NCBI GenBank assembly: GCA_002238565.1
Contig: MPMP01000019.1
Span: forward strand, 1 to 64,000
Source: Albidovulum sp. bin36
GTDB lineage: Bacteria; Pseudomonadota; Alphaproteobacteria; Rhodobacterales; Rhodobacteraceae
Reading direction: 5' to 3'
Length of the DNA: 64,000 bases
Under the pieces are notes generated by a model that saw only the letters and a program-made list of their open reading frames with translations, was not told the DNA's origin and made no database searches. Shown piece after piece: positions 56,056-64,000 of the stretch; within the stretch, counting starts at the first letter, position 1; each line of letters starts with the position of its first letter. A program made the translations under genes and the position numbers.

Positions 56056-57333
56056 ATGGAAACGGAACAGATGATGCAGGGCGAAATAGCCGCGCCAGCT
56101 CCCTCGAGGCCTAATGCCAAGGGCAATCCCAATGCTTCGCCGAGAAGCCTGAAAGTCAACCTGGTGGGGATGACCAGGACGGAACTGCGCCGCGAATTGA
56201 CGTCCAGGGGAACTCCTGAAGACAAGGCGAATATGCGCGTTGCGCAGATTTGGCAATGGATCTATCAAAAGGGCGTTCGCGAATTTCAGGCGATGACGAA
56301 TCTTGCGAAAGACTACCGCAAGTTTCTTCACGAGCATTTCTCAATAGAAGCGCCCTCGGTTTCCCGTCGACTGGTTAGTTCGGACGGAACGAGGAAATAC
56401 TTGCTCCGGATCGGCAGCGGCCATGAGATTGAAACCGTGTACATTCCCGATGCCGATCGGGGAACTCTATGCGTGTCCTCGCAAGTCGGCTGCACGCTCA
56501 ACTGCTCGTTCTGCTACACCGGAACCCAGCCGCTCGTGCGAAATTTGACCGCGGCCGAAATCGTCGGCCAGATCCTCGTCGCGCGCGACGACCTAGACGA
56601 ATGGCCGAAACCGGGCCGGCATCCGAAGAACGAAACCAGGCTGATTTCCAATATCGTGCTGATGGGCATGGGCGAGCCGCTGTACAATTTCGAGAATGTT
56701 CGCGATGCGATGAAAATCGCGATGGACAACGAAGGCATCAGCCTTTCCAAGCGTCGGATAACGCTCTCGACTTCCGGCGTCGCTCCCATGCTCGCCAGGA
56801 CCGGCGACGAGATCGGGTGCCGGCTAGCGATTTCCTTCCACGCGACAACGGACGAGGTCCGCGACCGGCTGGTACCCATTAACCGAAAGTGGAACATCAA
56901 GACCTTGCTCGACGCTATCAGGAATTATCCCGATCTCTCGAACTCCGATCGCGTAACTTTCGAATACGTAATGATCAAGGACGTGAACGATTCTCTCGAG
57001 GACGCATACAGGCTGGTGAATTTGATTCGCGGAATTCCGAGCAAGGTCAATTTGATCCCCTTCAATGAATGGCCCGGGGCTCCTTACGAACGATCCGACC
57101 CGGAGCAGATACGAAAATTCGCGCATGTAGTCTATAAGGCGGGCTACGCCTCTCCCGTCAGAACTCCGCGCGGCGAAGACATCATGGCTGCTTGCGGCCA
57201 GCTGAAATCGGATACCGCTAAACAGCGCCGGTCGCCGCTGCAATTCGCCGAAAGCCGCAAGCTCGCTCAAGCCGGTCACCCGAAATTCTCCGCTTCAAAT
57301 CGTTCCGCTGCCGGTAAAGCGGCCTCGCGTTGA
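56056..57333 (+). CDS. rlmN: 23S rRNA (adenine2503-C2)/tRNA methyltransferase RlmN
   Basis: A 425-residue radical-SAM methylase that methylates A2503 of 23S rRNA and A37 of some tRNAs. The cluster motif is [11 protein letters not shown] (C146, C150, C153). [30 protein letters not shown] and the C-terminal AACGQL with the resolving Cys are present. The first 40 residues are a low-conservation extension, as in other alphaproteobacteria, and the last 25 are basic. ATG 56056 is used; ATGs at 56068 and 56071 are alternatives. Confidence 0.97.
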   Translation: METEQMMQGEIAAPAPSRPNAKGNPNASPRSLKVNLVGMTRTELRRELTSRGTPEDKANMRVAQIWQWIYQKGVREFQAMTNLAKDYRKFLHEHFSIEAPSVSRRLVSSDGTRKYLLRIGSGHEIETVYIPDADRGTLCVSSQVGCTLNCSFCYTGTQPLVRNLTAAEIVGQILVARDDLDEWPKPGRHPKNETRLISNIVLMGMGEPLYNFENVRDAMKIAMDNEGISLSKRRITLSTSGVAPMLARTGDEIGCRLAISFHATTDEVRDRLVPINRKWNIKTLLDAIRNYPDLSNSDRVTFEYVMIKDVNDSLEDAYRLVNLIRGIPSKVNLIPFNEWPGAPYERSDPEQIRKFAHVVYKAGYASPVRTPRGEDIMAACGQLKSDTAKQRRSPLQFAESRKLAQAGHPKFSASNRSAAGKAASR

Positions 57334-57518
57334 CCGCGTCCGCTCCGCTCCCGATATCTCCCGCATCGGCCTTCGTGAATCCTGCAAGGATTTCAAGCCC
57401 CGATCAGCGCATGCCGCCCCGGGTCGCGCGAATTGCCGAGTCCGCAATTCGGCGCAAGCCGGACGATGCCGGCCTTTAACCGGGCGCGGCCCGATGCGGC
57501 CAGTACGGGAACCGCAAA

Positions 57519-59402
57519 ATGAGCAATTGGAAGTCCATTCTGCCCGATGTCTTCATGTTCGAGGACAGCTGCAACGTCTATGCGATAAATGGGCCGGAAG
57601 GCTGCGCGATCATCGATTCCGGTACCGGGCTATGGCTGGAGCATCTGCACCAGCTGCCTCAGAGGCCGAGAGCATTGCTGTGCACGCATTTCTTCCGAGA
57701 TCACTCCGCGGGCGCGGCGGAAGCGGCTCGTCGCGGCATCCCGGTATTCGTTCCGGAAGGCGAGCGGATGTTCTTCGAAGAGCCGCAGGAACATTTCAGA
57801 AGACGGGAAACCTACCTGATTTACGACAATTTGTGGGATTTGCATGCGCCGGTCGAAGGAATTTCGGCAAGCGGCGCGCTTAGAGACTACGACATAGTCT
57901 CGCTATGCGGAATCGAGTTCGAGGTCATGCCCTTGCCGGGCGCGAGCGTCGGCCAGATCGGCCTGGCATGCCGTATCGGCCCGGGCCGGGAGAAAGTGGT
58001 TTTTTGCGGCGAAACGATCCACTCGGCCGGAAAGGTTCCGCGCGTCGCGCCCTACCAGTACAATTATCTCGACCTGAACGGGGGATATTCGGCGTACTTC
58101 AGCCTCAATGAAATATTGCGCGGCGACTTCAGCGCGGTACTGCCGAGCCTTGGATATCCGATTGCCGATCGCGTCGAATCCGCAGTTCGCGATACCAAGA
58201 AGAACCTTGGAAACATGCTTGCCACCCACCCTTTGGAACCGGAAAGTTTCTATTGGGAAAGCGTGTCCGACCGACTGAGCAATATCGAGAATCCCAGACC
58301 GTTGATACGCGTTTCGGACAGCGTCTGGCTGGATCAGGATTCGTCCTGCAGAACCTGGTTCATTCGGAGCAAGAGCGGCAAGGTCCTGTCGATCGACTAC
58401 GGATACCACTTCGTGGCGCTGGGCCGGGTTGACTATAGCGCGCCTCAAAACCGGCGGGCGCTCTTGCACCACCGAAACGCTATGAGGACCCGGTTCGGCA
58501 TCGATGCCATCGATGCCGTGCTAGTGAGCCATTATCATGACGATCACGTCGCCGCGATTCCGCTGCTAAGGCGCCTTTACGGAACGAAATGCATAGCATC
58601 CGAAGCATTCGCCGACTTACTCGAATACCCGTCGGCCCATCGTTTTCCTTGCAATTGGCCGCGCACCTGCAAAGTCGACCGACGAGTGGCGCTGGATGAA
58701 GTGTTTGAATGGGAAGAGTTCAAATTCCATTTCGCCCCGATGAGCGGCCACACTAGGTTTTCCGCGTTGATCGGTTTCGAAGCGGACGGACTGAAATTCG
58801 CTCATACCGGCGATCAATACGGGTTCGCGGAAGAATCCTTTTCAATGCCGCCCGACCGGTCATTGATCTCCAAGTACGTCTACAGGAACGGAGCACATCT
58901 CGACGGTCTGCATCAGAGCGCTGAATGGCTGCTAAATTTCCGTCCCGATGTAGTTCTTTCCGGGCATTGTTCGCCGCAATTCACAAGCGACGCGTTTTTT
59001 CAGGAAATCCAGTCATGCGCGCACGACTATCGGCGACTTCATGAATCTCTAATGCCGCTAAGCGGCGAAGACTCCCACTTTGGATTGGACAGCATGGCTG
59101 GCTGGATTTGGCCCTATCGAACGCATTTGAAGCATCCCGGCACGGCGCACTTGACGGCTCGCGTTAGAAATCCCCTGAACAGACGCGCAATTCTCGAACT
59201 TCGGCTTATGGACGCAAATGGCTGGAAGGGCGAACCAGCCGCGGTGACCGCAGAAGCTCGGCAGGAAGTTGAGTGCGGCATGGATATCGAAATAAATGGC
59301 AAATGCCGAAGACGTACGATCGCGGTTGATTTATCTGCCGACGGCATCGCATTCGGCCAGGTCGCCGAAGCGATGATAACCGTCGGCGGCACGCATTTTT
59401 AA
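57519..59402 (+). CDS. tandem metallo-beta-lactamase-fold protein
   Basis: A 627-residue cytosolic protein with two MBL-like domains. Domain 1 (about 1-250) has a degenerate metal motif CTHFFRDHSAGA in place of HxHxDH. Domain 2 (about 270-550) has the full VSHYHDDHVAAI motif (near 335), then GHTRFSALIGFEADGLKFAH, TGDQYG and LSGHCSPQFT. A small C-terminal beta domain follows (about 560-627). No signal peptide. The first domain may be structural or regulatory while the second carries two zinc ions; the substrate is unknown (hydrolases, lactonases and nucleases share the fold). It stands alone downstream of rlmN with a 185-base gap. Confidence 0.9.
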   Translation: MSNWKSILPDVFMFEDSCNVYAINGPEGCAIIDSGTGLWLEHLHQLPQRPRALLCTHFFRDHSAGAAEAARRGIPVFVPEGERMFFEEPQEHFRRRETYLIYDNLWDLHAPVEGISASGALRDYDIVSLCGIEFEVMPLPGASVGQIGLACRIGPGREKVVFCGETIHSAGKVPRVAPYQYNYLDLNGGYSAYFSLNEILRGDFSAVLPSLGYPIADRVESAVRDTKKNLGNMLATHPLEPESFYWESVSDRLSNIENPRPLIRVSDSVWLDQDSSCRTWFIRSKSGKVLSIDYGYHFVALGRVDYSAPQNRRALLHHRNAMRTRFGIDAIDAVLVSHYHDDHVAAIPLLRRLYGTKCIASEAFADLLEYPSAHRFPCNWPRTCKVDRRVALDEVFEWEEFKFHFAPMSGHTRFSALIGFEADGLKFAHTGDQYGFAEESFSMPPDRSLISKYVYRNGAHLDGLHQSAEWLLNFRPDVVLSGHCSPQFTSDAFFQEIQSCAHDYRRLHESLMPLSGEDSHFGLDSMAGWIWPYRTHLKHPGTAHLTARVRNPLNRRAILELRLMDANGWKGEPAAVTAEARQEVECGMDIEINGKCRRRTIAVDLSADGIAFGQVAEAMITVGGTHF

Positions 59403-59864
59403 CCGGAACCGGAGTCTCCGGGATCGATAGGTCGCTGGCGATGCGAAGCAAGGGAAATCAAACCGCCTGCGACTTGAACATCCACTTGATTTTCTGACTA
59501 CGCCTACCGGACGCCCGCAACCATTAGATGCCAGCCGCCCCGAATTGTCCGGCTTCTGGAGCAGACAGCGCGCCCTTTTGCGACATTTAAATTTAGCTGC
59601 AGTCCCGGGTCACTGCGACAATGTTTGAAACTCGGAATCACGGCTCTCTAAAAGCTTTGGAAAGCGAAAAAAGTCTTGCATCGACCGTTGACGGAAAGGA
59701 ACGCCATCTTTCCCGAGAAGTCGAATCAATTGAAACTTTTTGCTTCGCGTTCGACAGAAGCTTCCGCCCGTTCCGGGCAACCCCTCCGAATCTAGGAGGG
59801 CGAGATAAATTGCGGACGGATTCCTATCTCGAATAGCGGCTCCGAGCGAACCGAGCTAGCATTC
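59403..59864. other. intergenic, no supportable gene
   Basis: About 460 bases. A 71-codon plus-strand frame (59621-59836) has no family likeness and no clear ribosome-binding site. No terminator was seen after the MBL gene. Confidence 0.5.
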
Positions 59865-60506
59865 TCATGCGGCCGCGATAAAAAAATCGTAGCGTCCGTA
59901 CCAGATTTCGCCAACGCGGCTCAACGCCATGTTCAAGCTCTCGCGGAATATGCCGTCCGATCTGTTGATGCTCGCTTGATCGGGAAAGTAAAGCTGCGAT
60001 GTCAGCAATCGGGTTTCCTTGCCCTTGACTTTAACATGGATATGGGGAGTTCGCCTAAAATAGCGCTTCGGGCGGATTGTAATGAAGCGGTAAGCTCCGG
60101 AAGAATCGGTGAATTGGTGGCCGCGATAGCGATATCCCTCGTTATCGTAGTACCCGTTTTCATCGCAGTGCCAGATGTCGATCACGGCGCCTGCAACCGG
60201 AACGCAGCCGGATGTTAGAATTAGTCCTTCAAGAACCAGAGTTTCGCCGCCTGTTCCATCTTCAATCAGATTTTCCCTGCGCGGCGTGCGAGGGGTATAG
60301 TAGGGGCCTTCAGTTTGGCTCAAAGTGCCGGGAGTGCAATTTGACGGGGGCATGAGCTCAAGTTCTCTGTCCGAGGCCGGACCGCTAAATTTGTAGTCCA
60401 GTGACGTGGACCGAGCCTCCGTAATAAACGGGACTGCTGCGGCGCCGGCGGCTGCTGCCGCTATGCCCGAAATCGCAATTCTTCGGCTGATCTTGTTATT
60501 CGGCAT
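59865..60506 (-). CDS. Tat-exported intradiol ring-cleavage dioxygenase
   Basis: A 213-residue protein with a Tat-type leader (SRRIAISGIAAAAAGAAAV) and an intradiol-dioxygenase fold. The Fe(III) ligands are probably Tyr in EGPYYTPRTP, Tyr in GYRYRGHQF and two His in RTPHIHVKVKG. The family splits catechols or hydroxyquinols between the hydroxyl groups with O2. Most members are cytosolic; this one is directed to the periplasm with cofactor inserted, as for Tat substrates. It is a short form (catechol dioxygenases are usually about 270-310) without an N-terminal dimerisation domain. No other ring-degradation gene is adjacent. Confidence 0.88.
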   Translation of the reverse strand: MPNNKISRRIAISGIAAAAAGAAAVPFITEARSTSLDYKFSGPASDRELELMPPSNCTPGTLSQTEGPYYTPRTPRRENLIEDGTGGETLVLEGLILTSGCVPVAGAVIDIWHCDENGYYDNEGYRYRGHQFTDSSGAYRFITIRPKRYFRRTPHIHVKVKGKETRLLTSQLYFPDQASINRSDGIFRESLNMALSRVGEIWYGRYDFFIAAA

Positions 60507-60773
60507 GATTCATAGTCGCTTGTATTCCGGGCCATTGCAAGTCGCCCTTCAAAGCATCAAAGCATAGCAATTCGATAATCGCAAAGCCCGGAATTCGGGA
60601 ATATTCCGGAAGAATCGAACCGCCGCTGCCGGCGAAGGAATAAGAATCGGGAATTCCGCCAAGCGCGCGCCGGAATTCCCGCCAGTCTGGATTCGCAAGC
60701 CCGAAAAAGGACGCTCCCGCTCCGGGAATTTTGCGATGTCTTGAAGCGGCCCGTAACATTCGAAGCCTTGGAA

Positions 60774-61334
60774 CTATTTACCCGTTACAAGCGTCCACCA
60801 GTTCTTGCCGCTCGCTTCCTGATACCAGCCTATTCCGACATGCCTCGCCTCGGGGTCGAGCAGGACATCTCGCGTACTGTCCTCGCTTAGCCACGCGACA
60901 ATAGTCTGGAAATCATTCTCGTAGGACTCCGAGATGTTTTCGCCAAGAAGCCTTCCGGGATAAAAACTTCTACGCGCCCGGTCCAATGGCGAAGACCCGT
61001 CCGAGCCGAAATGCCAGGGCCTGTTTTGCATCGACATGTCGAAAGAGTGGGTTTGCGCCGCCGCGTTCAATGTCGACGACAATTCCACATGGGGAAGCTC
61101 AAGCCGCGTCCGAGTCAAATTGACTAGGTCAAGCATCCTGTACATGATTCTCGCTTTTTCTGCTCGCTCGTCGCCAATCTCAACCGCCAATTCGGCTTGG
61201 GCAGCCTCAACCGCTGCTGCGACTTCGGCATTGTTTTGCGCTACAGGCGGCGAAGTTGTGCTATTCAAGGCCGGGGAATTGCACCCGGCTAGCGCAACAG
61301 CAAGGAAAATCGGGAAAAGAATATTCAGCTTCAT
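60774..61334 (-). CDS. CAP/SCP-domain lipoprotein
   Basis: A 186-residue lipoprotein (leader KLNILFPIFLAVALAGC, lipobox LAGC) with a CAP domain. LVNLTRTRLELPHVELSSTL, AAQTHSFDMSMQN, LLGENISESY and the terminal HVGIGWYQEASGKNWWT are typical CAP motifs. Bacterial CAP proteins of this type are surface or envelope proteins of uncertain role, sometimes linked to calcium or sterol-like binding. ATG 61334 begins the leader; ATG 61355 adds seven residues. A long gap follows it toward the dioxygenase gene. Confidence 0.88.
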   Translation of the reverse strand: MKLNILFPIFLAVALAGCNSPALNSTTSPPVAQNNAEVAAAVEAAQAELAVEIGDERAEKARIMYRMLDLVNLTRTRLELPHVELSSTLNAAAQTHSFDMSMQNRPWHFGSDGSSPLDRARRSFYPGRLLGENISESYENDFQTIVAWLSEDSTRDVLLDPEARHVGIGWYQEASGKNWWTLVTGK

Positions 61335-61505
61335 TCTAGGATTGGGTTCTGCCAACCCTAGGTTCGATAGCCTGTTTTCAAACGAAAATCAATCGCTCCG
61401 CACCTTACGAAAAATTTATTGGCGCCCGCAACGGCGCATGTTGTAAATAAGTAGCCTAGGACATGCAAAGGCTTCGGCCTCGCGTCAGCAGCAGGACTTT
61501 TATAC

Positions 61506-62114
61506 ATGGCAAATTCCAAATTTAGTCGAAGAGATTTCGCGTGCTCGCTAGCGGCGGGCGTCGGTTCGCTTGCAGCGGTCGCCGCGACCGCTCAAACATC
61601 CGGAACGATGGAGAATTCCACGGAATTCGAAGAGCAGATTTCAAATCGCGTGATTCGCAACTCGTCAAGTTTCCGCTCCAAGGAGTGGAGGCCGTATTTC
61701 TCCGATCTTGGCCATGGCGCAATACTGGTGGATATCACGTCGCGCGCGTTGCATTTCTGGTCGGAAGACGAATCGGTCGTCCTTCTTTATCCGACCAGCG
61801 TTCCGGTCTCACCTGAATTGACAAGGCTTGGCCGCACCGAGGTCGTCAAAAAAGTGGAAGGCCCGTCCTGGAGACCAACGCCCTCGATGCTGGAGAAAAA
61901 TCCCGATTGGCCGAGCTACATCCCGCCAGGTCCCGACAATCCGCTAGGTACTCACGCTTTACATCTTGCCTGGGTGTTTTACCGGATTCACGGCACCCAC
62001 GACACGCGAAAAATCGGTCGACGATCCTCGAACGGCTGCATCGGCTTGTACAACGAGCATATCGCGGAGCTATTTAGCCACGCTAAGCTCGGCACGCAGG
62101 TCTTGATAATTTGA
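61506..62114 (+). CDS. L,D-transpeptidase (YkuD) with Tat-type leader
   Basis: A 202-residue peptidoglycan cross-linking or lipoprotein-attaching enzyme. The leader is FSRRDFACSLAAGVGSLAAV (twin Arg before a hydrophobic stretch). The YkuD domain ends with the catalytic segment HGTHDTRKIGRRSSNGCIGL, which includes the nucleophilic Cys. PDNPLGTHALHLAW is the preceding conserved strand. It makes 3-3 links between meso-DAP residues. Proteins with a Tat leader of this kind are frequent in alphaproteobacteria. It stands alone and is followed by a long intergenic gap. Confidence 0.92.
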   Translation: MANSKFSRRDFACSLAAGVGSLAAVAATAQTSGTMENSTEFEEQISNRVIRNSSSFRSKEWRPYFSDLGHGAILVDITSRALHFWSEDESVVLLYPTSVPVSPELTRLGRTEVVKKVEGPSWRPTPSMLEKNPDWPSYIPPGPDNPLGTHALHLAWVFYRIHGTHDTRKIGRRSSNGCIGLYNEHIAELFSHAKLGTQVLII

Positions 62115-63115
62115 TTTTTCGCAGGATTGCTCGATCCATTTAACTGCTTTGCGCTGAAACGTAATCTCGGCGAATCTTCAATGGCAACCGGCAGCAAGAC
62201 GTTTCAATCGCCGACCGGTCAAGATCCCGGCAGAATGGCCGATGCCGCGCCGGTAAAAGGATCCATAATTCGCATGCGCGAATAAGCCTGATCGGCGAAA
62301 CAGGCGTGCGCTCGAATCCGGCAGCGGCGCGGCAAGCCGAGTCCAGCGCTACGCAAAGAATGCTCGCGAGACAGCCCGCTGCATCGCCGGCATGTTCGCG
62401 GTCGGCCCGGCGAGCGCGTGGCCGCCTCGCAGTCAACTAGAATCCTTCGCGCGCTTGTCCCGTGCAGCCTATTTAATTTCATCGGCGGCGAATCTTCGTC
62501 CGCGATGATGCGGCGAGAAAAATGTTCGCGGCAAGCATTAGATTTGACTAGGCCGGAACCAATCGGCAGTTTACATACAATTCTCGCACAAAAAATAGCC
62601 GGTATAAGTTTTAACTGCATATTTTTTGGTCAAAACAGCCAATTATGTCAATAATTACGACCATTTTTTCGTGCTTGTCCTCTCGCCTCCTTACTTGGGA
62701 CTTCGACGTATGCGGGCCTATCGGCTTCTCCTGATCGGCGCGCAGAACTGCAGCTTTGCCGAAGGCGCCGAGATCAATGAAGCCAATCGAATTCGACATC
62801 GAGACACTCAAGCCCAAGTTTGTTCAGCCAGCGCATTCCTGGCTCGGCGAATTCGGATTGAAGATAGCAGATAGCAAGGGAACCGGACATTTGTCCTTGC
62901 ATGAAAAAATACTGCGTTGCGAACCGCCAGTTCCCTTTCGTTTGCCATCCATAACGCGGAACCGACCTTGCGGTCGGATCTTGAGCCTATGACCGGCCAA
63001 TTCGGCGACAGCAATTTTACGTGCCGTTGGCAGCGCGAACCATGCGAATTCGAACCGGCGGAATCGGCAGAAAAGCGTAGCAGAGCGCTGCTTTCATAAT
63101 AGAGAGGAAAAATCG
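62115..63115. promoter_or_regulatory. long intergenic region upstream of the ammonium transporter gene
   Basis: About 1,000 bases without a supportable gene. Several short open frames are shadow-like. No glnK/glnB gene precedes amt here, although alphaproteobacterial amtB often has one. I looked for a sigma-54 promoter (GG-N10-GC) in the last 250 bases and found no convincing match. A GAGAGG site lies eight bases before the ATG at 63116. Confidence 0.4.
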
Positions 63116-64000
63116 ATGAAAAAATTAACGCAATCAACGAGCCTAGCGCTTGTTCCGCTGCTGCTTCTGCCGGCGGCGGCGGCGGCGCAGGAAGTCGGCA
63201 GTGGCGGCGAGCCCGCAGAGCATACCGCGTTTATTCTAAACTCGTTCCTGTTTCTCGTGTGCGGTTTTCTTGTTTTCTGGATGGCGGCCGGATTCGCCAT
63301 GCTGGAGGCGGGGCTGGTCAGAACAAAGAATACAACAACGCAGCTAACGAAAAACGTCGGGCTGTTTTCGATCGCGAGCATCATGTACTGGCTGGTCGGA
63401 TACAACCTCATGTATCCGCTCGGAAACTGGTCGATCGGCACCGACGACGGCGGCGGTTTCCTCGGCGCATTCGGCACTGCGGTACTTGAAAGCGTCGGCA
63501 TCGGCGCAGACGAGGCGGACGATATTGCCTACGCCTCGACCGGGTCCGACTTCTTTTTCCAATTGATGTTCTGCGCCACCGCCGCGTCGATTGTCTCCGG
63601 AACTCTGGCGGAGCGAATAAAGCTCTGGCCGTTCTTAATTTTCACCGCCGTCTTGACCGCTTTGATATACCCCATCCAGGCATCCTGGAAATGGGGCGGC
63701 GGATTTCTGGATTCGCAATTCGGGTTCCTGGACTTTGCAGGATCCACGGTGGTCCACTCGGTAGGCGGCTGGGCCGCGCTTGCCGGCGCGATACTTCTCG
63801 GAGCGCGTACCGGAAAATACCGAAACGGCCAAGTTTTCCCCATTATGGGTTCCAACCTGCCTCTCGCTACGCTCGGCACCTTCATTCTCTGGCTGGGCTG
63901 GTTCGGATTTAACGGCGGCTCGCAGCTTGCGCTCGGAAGCGTCGGCGATACCGCCGACGTGAGTCGGATATTCGCCAATACGAATATGGCGGCCGCGGCC
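63116..64000 (+). CDS. amt: ammonium transporter (Amt/MEP/Rh), 5' part
   Basis: The frame is open to the end of the window and gives 295 residues of an ammonium channel. A signal-peptide-like first segment (rich in Leu and Ala) is followed by the membrane helices. Hallmarks: AGFAMLEAGLVRTKN at the start of the first core helix, NVGLFSIASIMYWLVGYNLM, the long loop with ADEADDIAYASTGSDFFFQ, VSGTLAERIKLWPF, VHSVGGWAALAGAILLGART and WFGFNGGSQ. The family conducts ammonia/ammonium across the inner membrane and is usually controlled by GlnK. The 3' end, with the last helices, is missing. Confidence 0.95.
   Translation, partial: MKKLTQSTSLALVPLLLLPAAAAAQEVGSGGEPAEHTAFILNSFLFLVCGFLVFWMAAGFAMLEAGLVRTKNTTTQLTKNVGLFSIASIMYWLVGYNLMYPLGNWSIGTDDGGGFLGAFGTAVLESVGIGADEADDIAYASTGSDFFFQLMFCATAASIVSGTLAERIKLWPFLIFTAVLTALIYPIQASWKWGGGFLDSQFGFLDFAGSTVVHSVGGWAALAGAILLGARTGKYRNGQVFPIMGSNLPLATLGTFILWLGWFGFNGGSQLALGSVGDTADVSRIFANTNMAAAA

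Noticed and set aside
60496..60759. 88-codon minus-strand frame between the dioxygenase and CAP genes
   Set aside because: No family likeness and it overlaps the start of the dioxygenase gene; it may be upstream untranslated sequence.
1..64000. CRISPR array or prophage
   Set aside because: No regularly spaced direct repeats and no capsid, tail, integrase or lysis genes were seen.

Overview
The window looks like chromosome of an alphaproteobacterium. The reasons are gene order and gene content: aminotransferase - ftsK - lolA, with xth, a YbbN-type thioredoxin, a Trm112-like protein and a UbiH hydroxylase close by; DUF2794 next to an NlpC/P60 hydrolase and a leucyl aminopeptidase; IalB upstream of rlmN; HspQ; and a CCA-encoding tRNA-Pro(CGG). 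Most genes sit in stretches near 60% GC (hand counts of a few 60-base lines). No CRISPR array, rRNA gene or intact insertion sequence was seen.

Bases 1-9350 are an accessory, partly decayed region. It opens with two DnaA-box-like nonamers, an IS21-type end and a truncated istA fused to an IS630-type transposase remnant. Next is a lower-GC (about 40-52% in sampled lines) putative defence island: a two-gene unit of unknown function whose second gene carries an in-frame TGA, a DNA cytosine methyltransferase, a 396-residue protein resembling the poorly described PP_RS20740 family, and a 627-residue GHKL ATPase (MutL/MORC/Hsp90-like fold). The island is followed by a frameshifted coding remnant and a sulfatase pseudogene.

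Bases 9359-20600 are conserved chromosomal genes: orphan response regulator, exonuclease III, CnoX/YbbN, Trm112, UbiH, amidase, aminotransferase, FtsK, LolA, a lytic transglycosylase lipoprotein and HspQ. Bases 20692-31861 hold two minus-strand uptake and catabolism operons. The first is a tripartite tricarboxylate transporter (TctCBA) followed by a Tm-1/UPF0261 protein and an Old-Yellow-Enzyme-type iron-sulfur flavoprotein. The second is a complete branched-chain-type ABC importer. CDGSH protein, cytochrome b561, gamma-glutamyltransferase, DUF2794, NlpC/P60, leucyl aminopeptidase and a 5'-nucleotidase follow to 39.5 kb.

Bases 39599-54498 carry asd, tRNA-Pro, leuB, an orphan macro-domain protein, an Asp/Glu racemase-like protein divergent from a TPP enzyme, a four-gene carbohydrate-type ABC importer behind a recognisable promoter, a broken adenine methyltransferase gene, and leuD-leuC. 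Bases 54499-64000 contain ialB, rlmN, a tandem metallo-beta-lactamase protein, a Tat-exported intradiol dioxygenase, a CAP-domain lipoprotein, a Tat-type L,D-transpeptidase and the 5' part of an ammonium transporter gene that runs off the window.

The observations most worth following are: the GHKL ATPase / PP_RS20740-like / cytosine methylase island; the exact 82-bp duplication that frameshifts the adenine methylase; GC-rich hairpins without a U-tract directly after all three importer binding-protein genes; and the double-MBL protein with one degenerate metal site.
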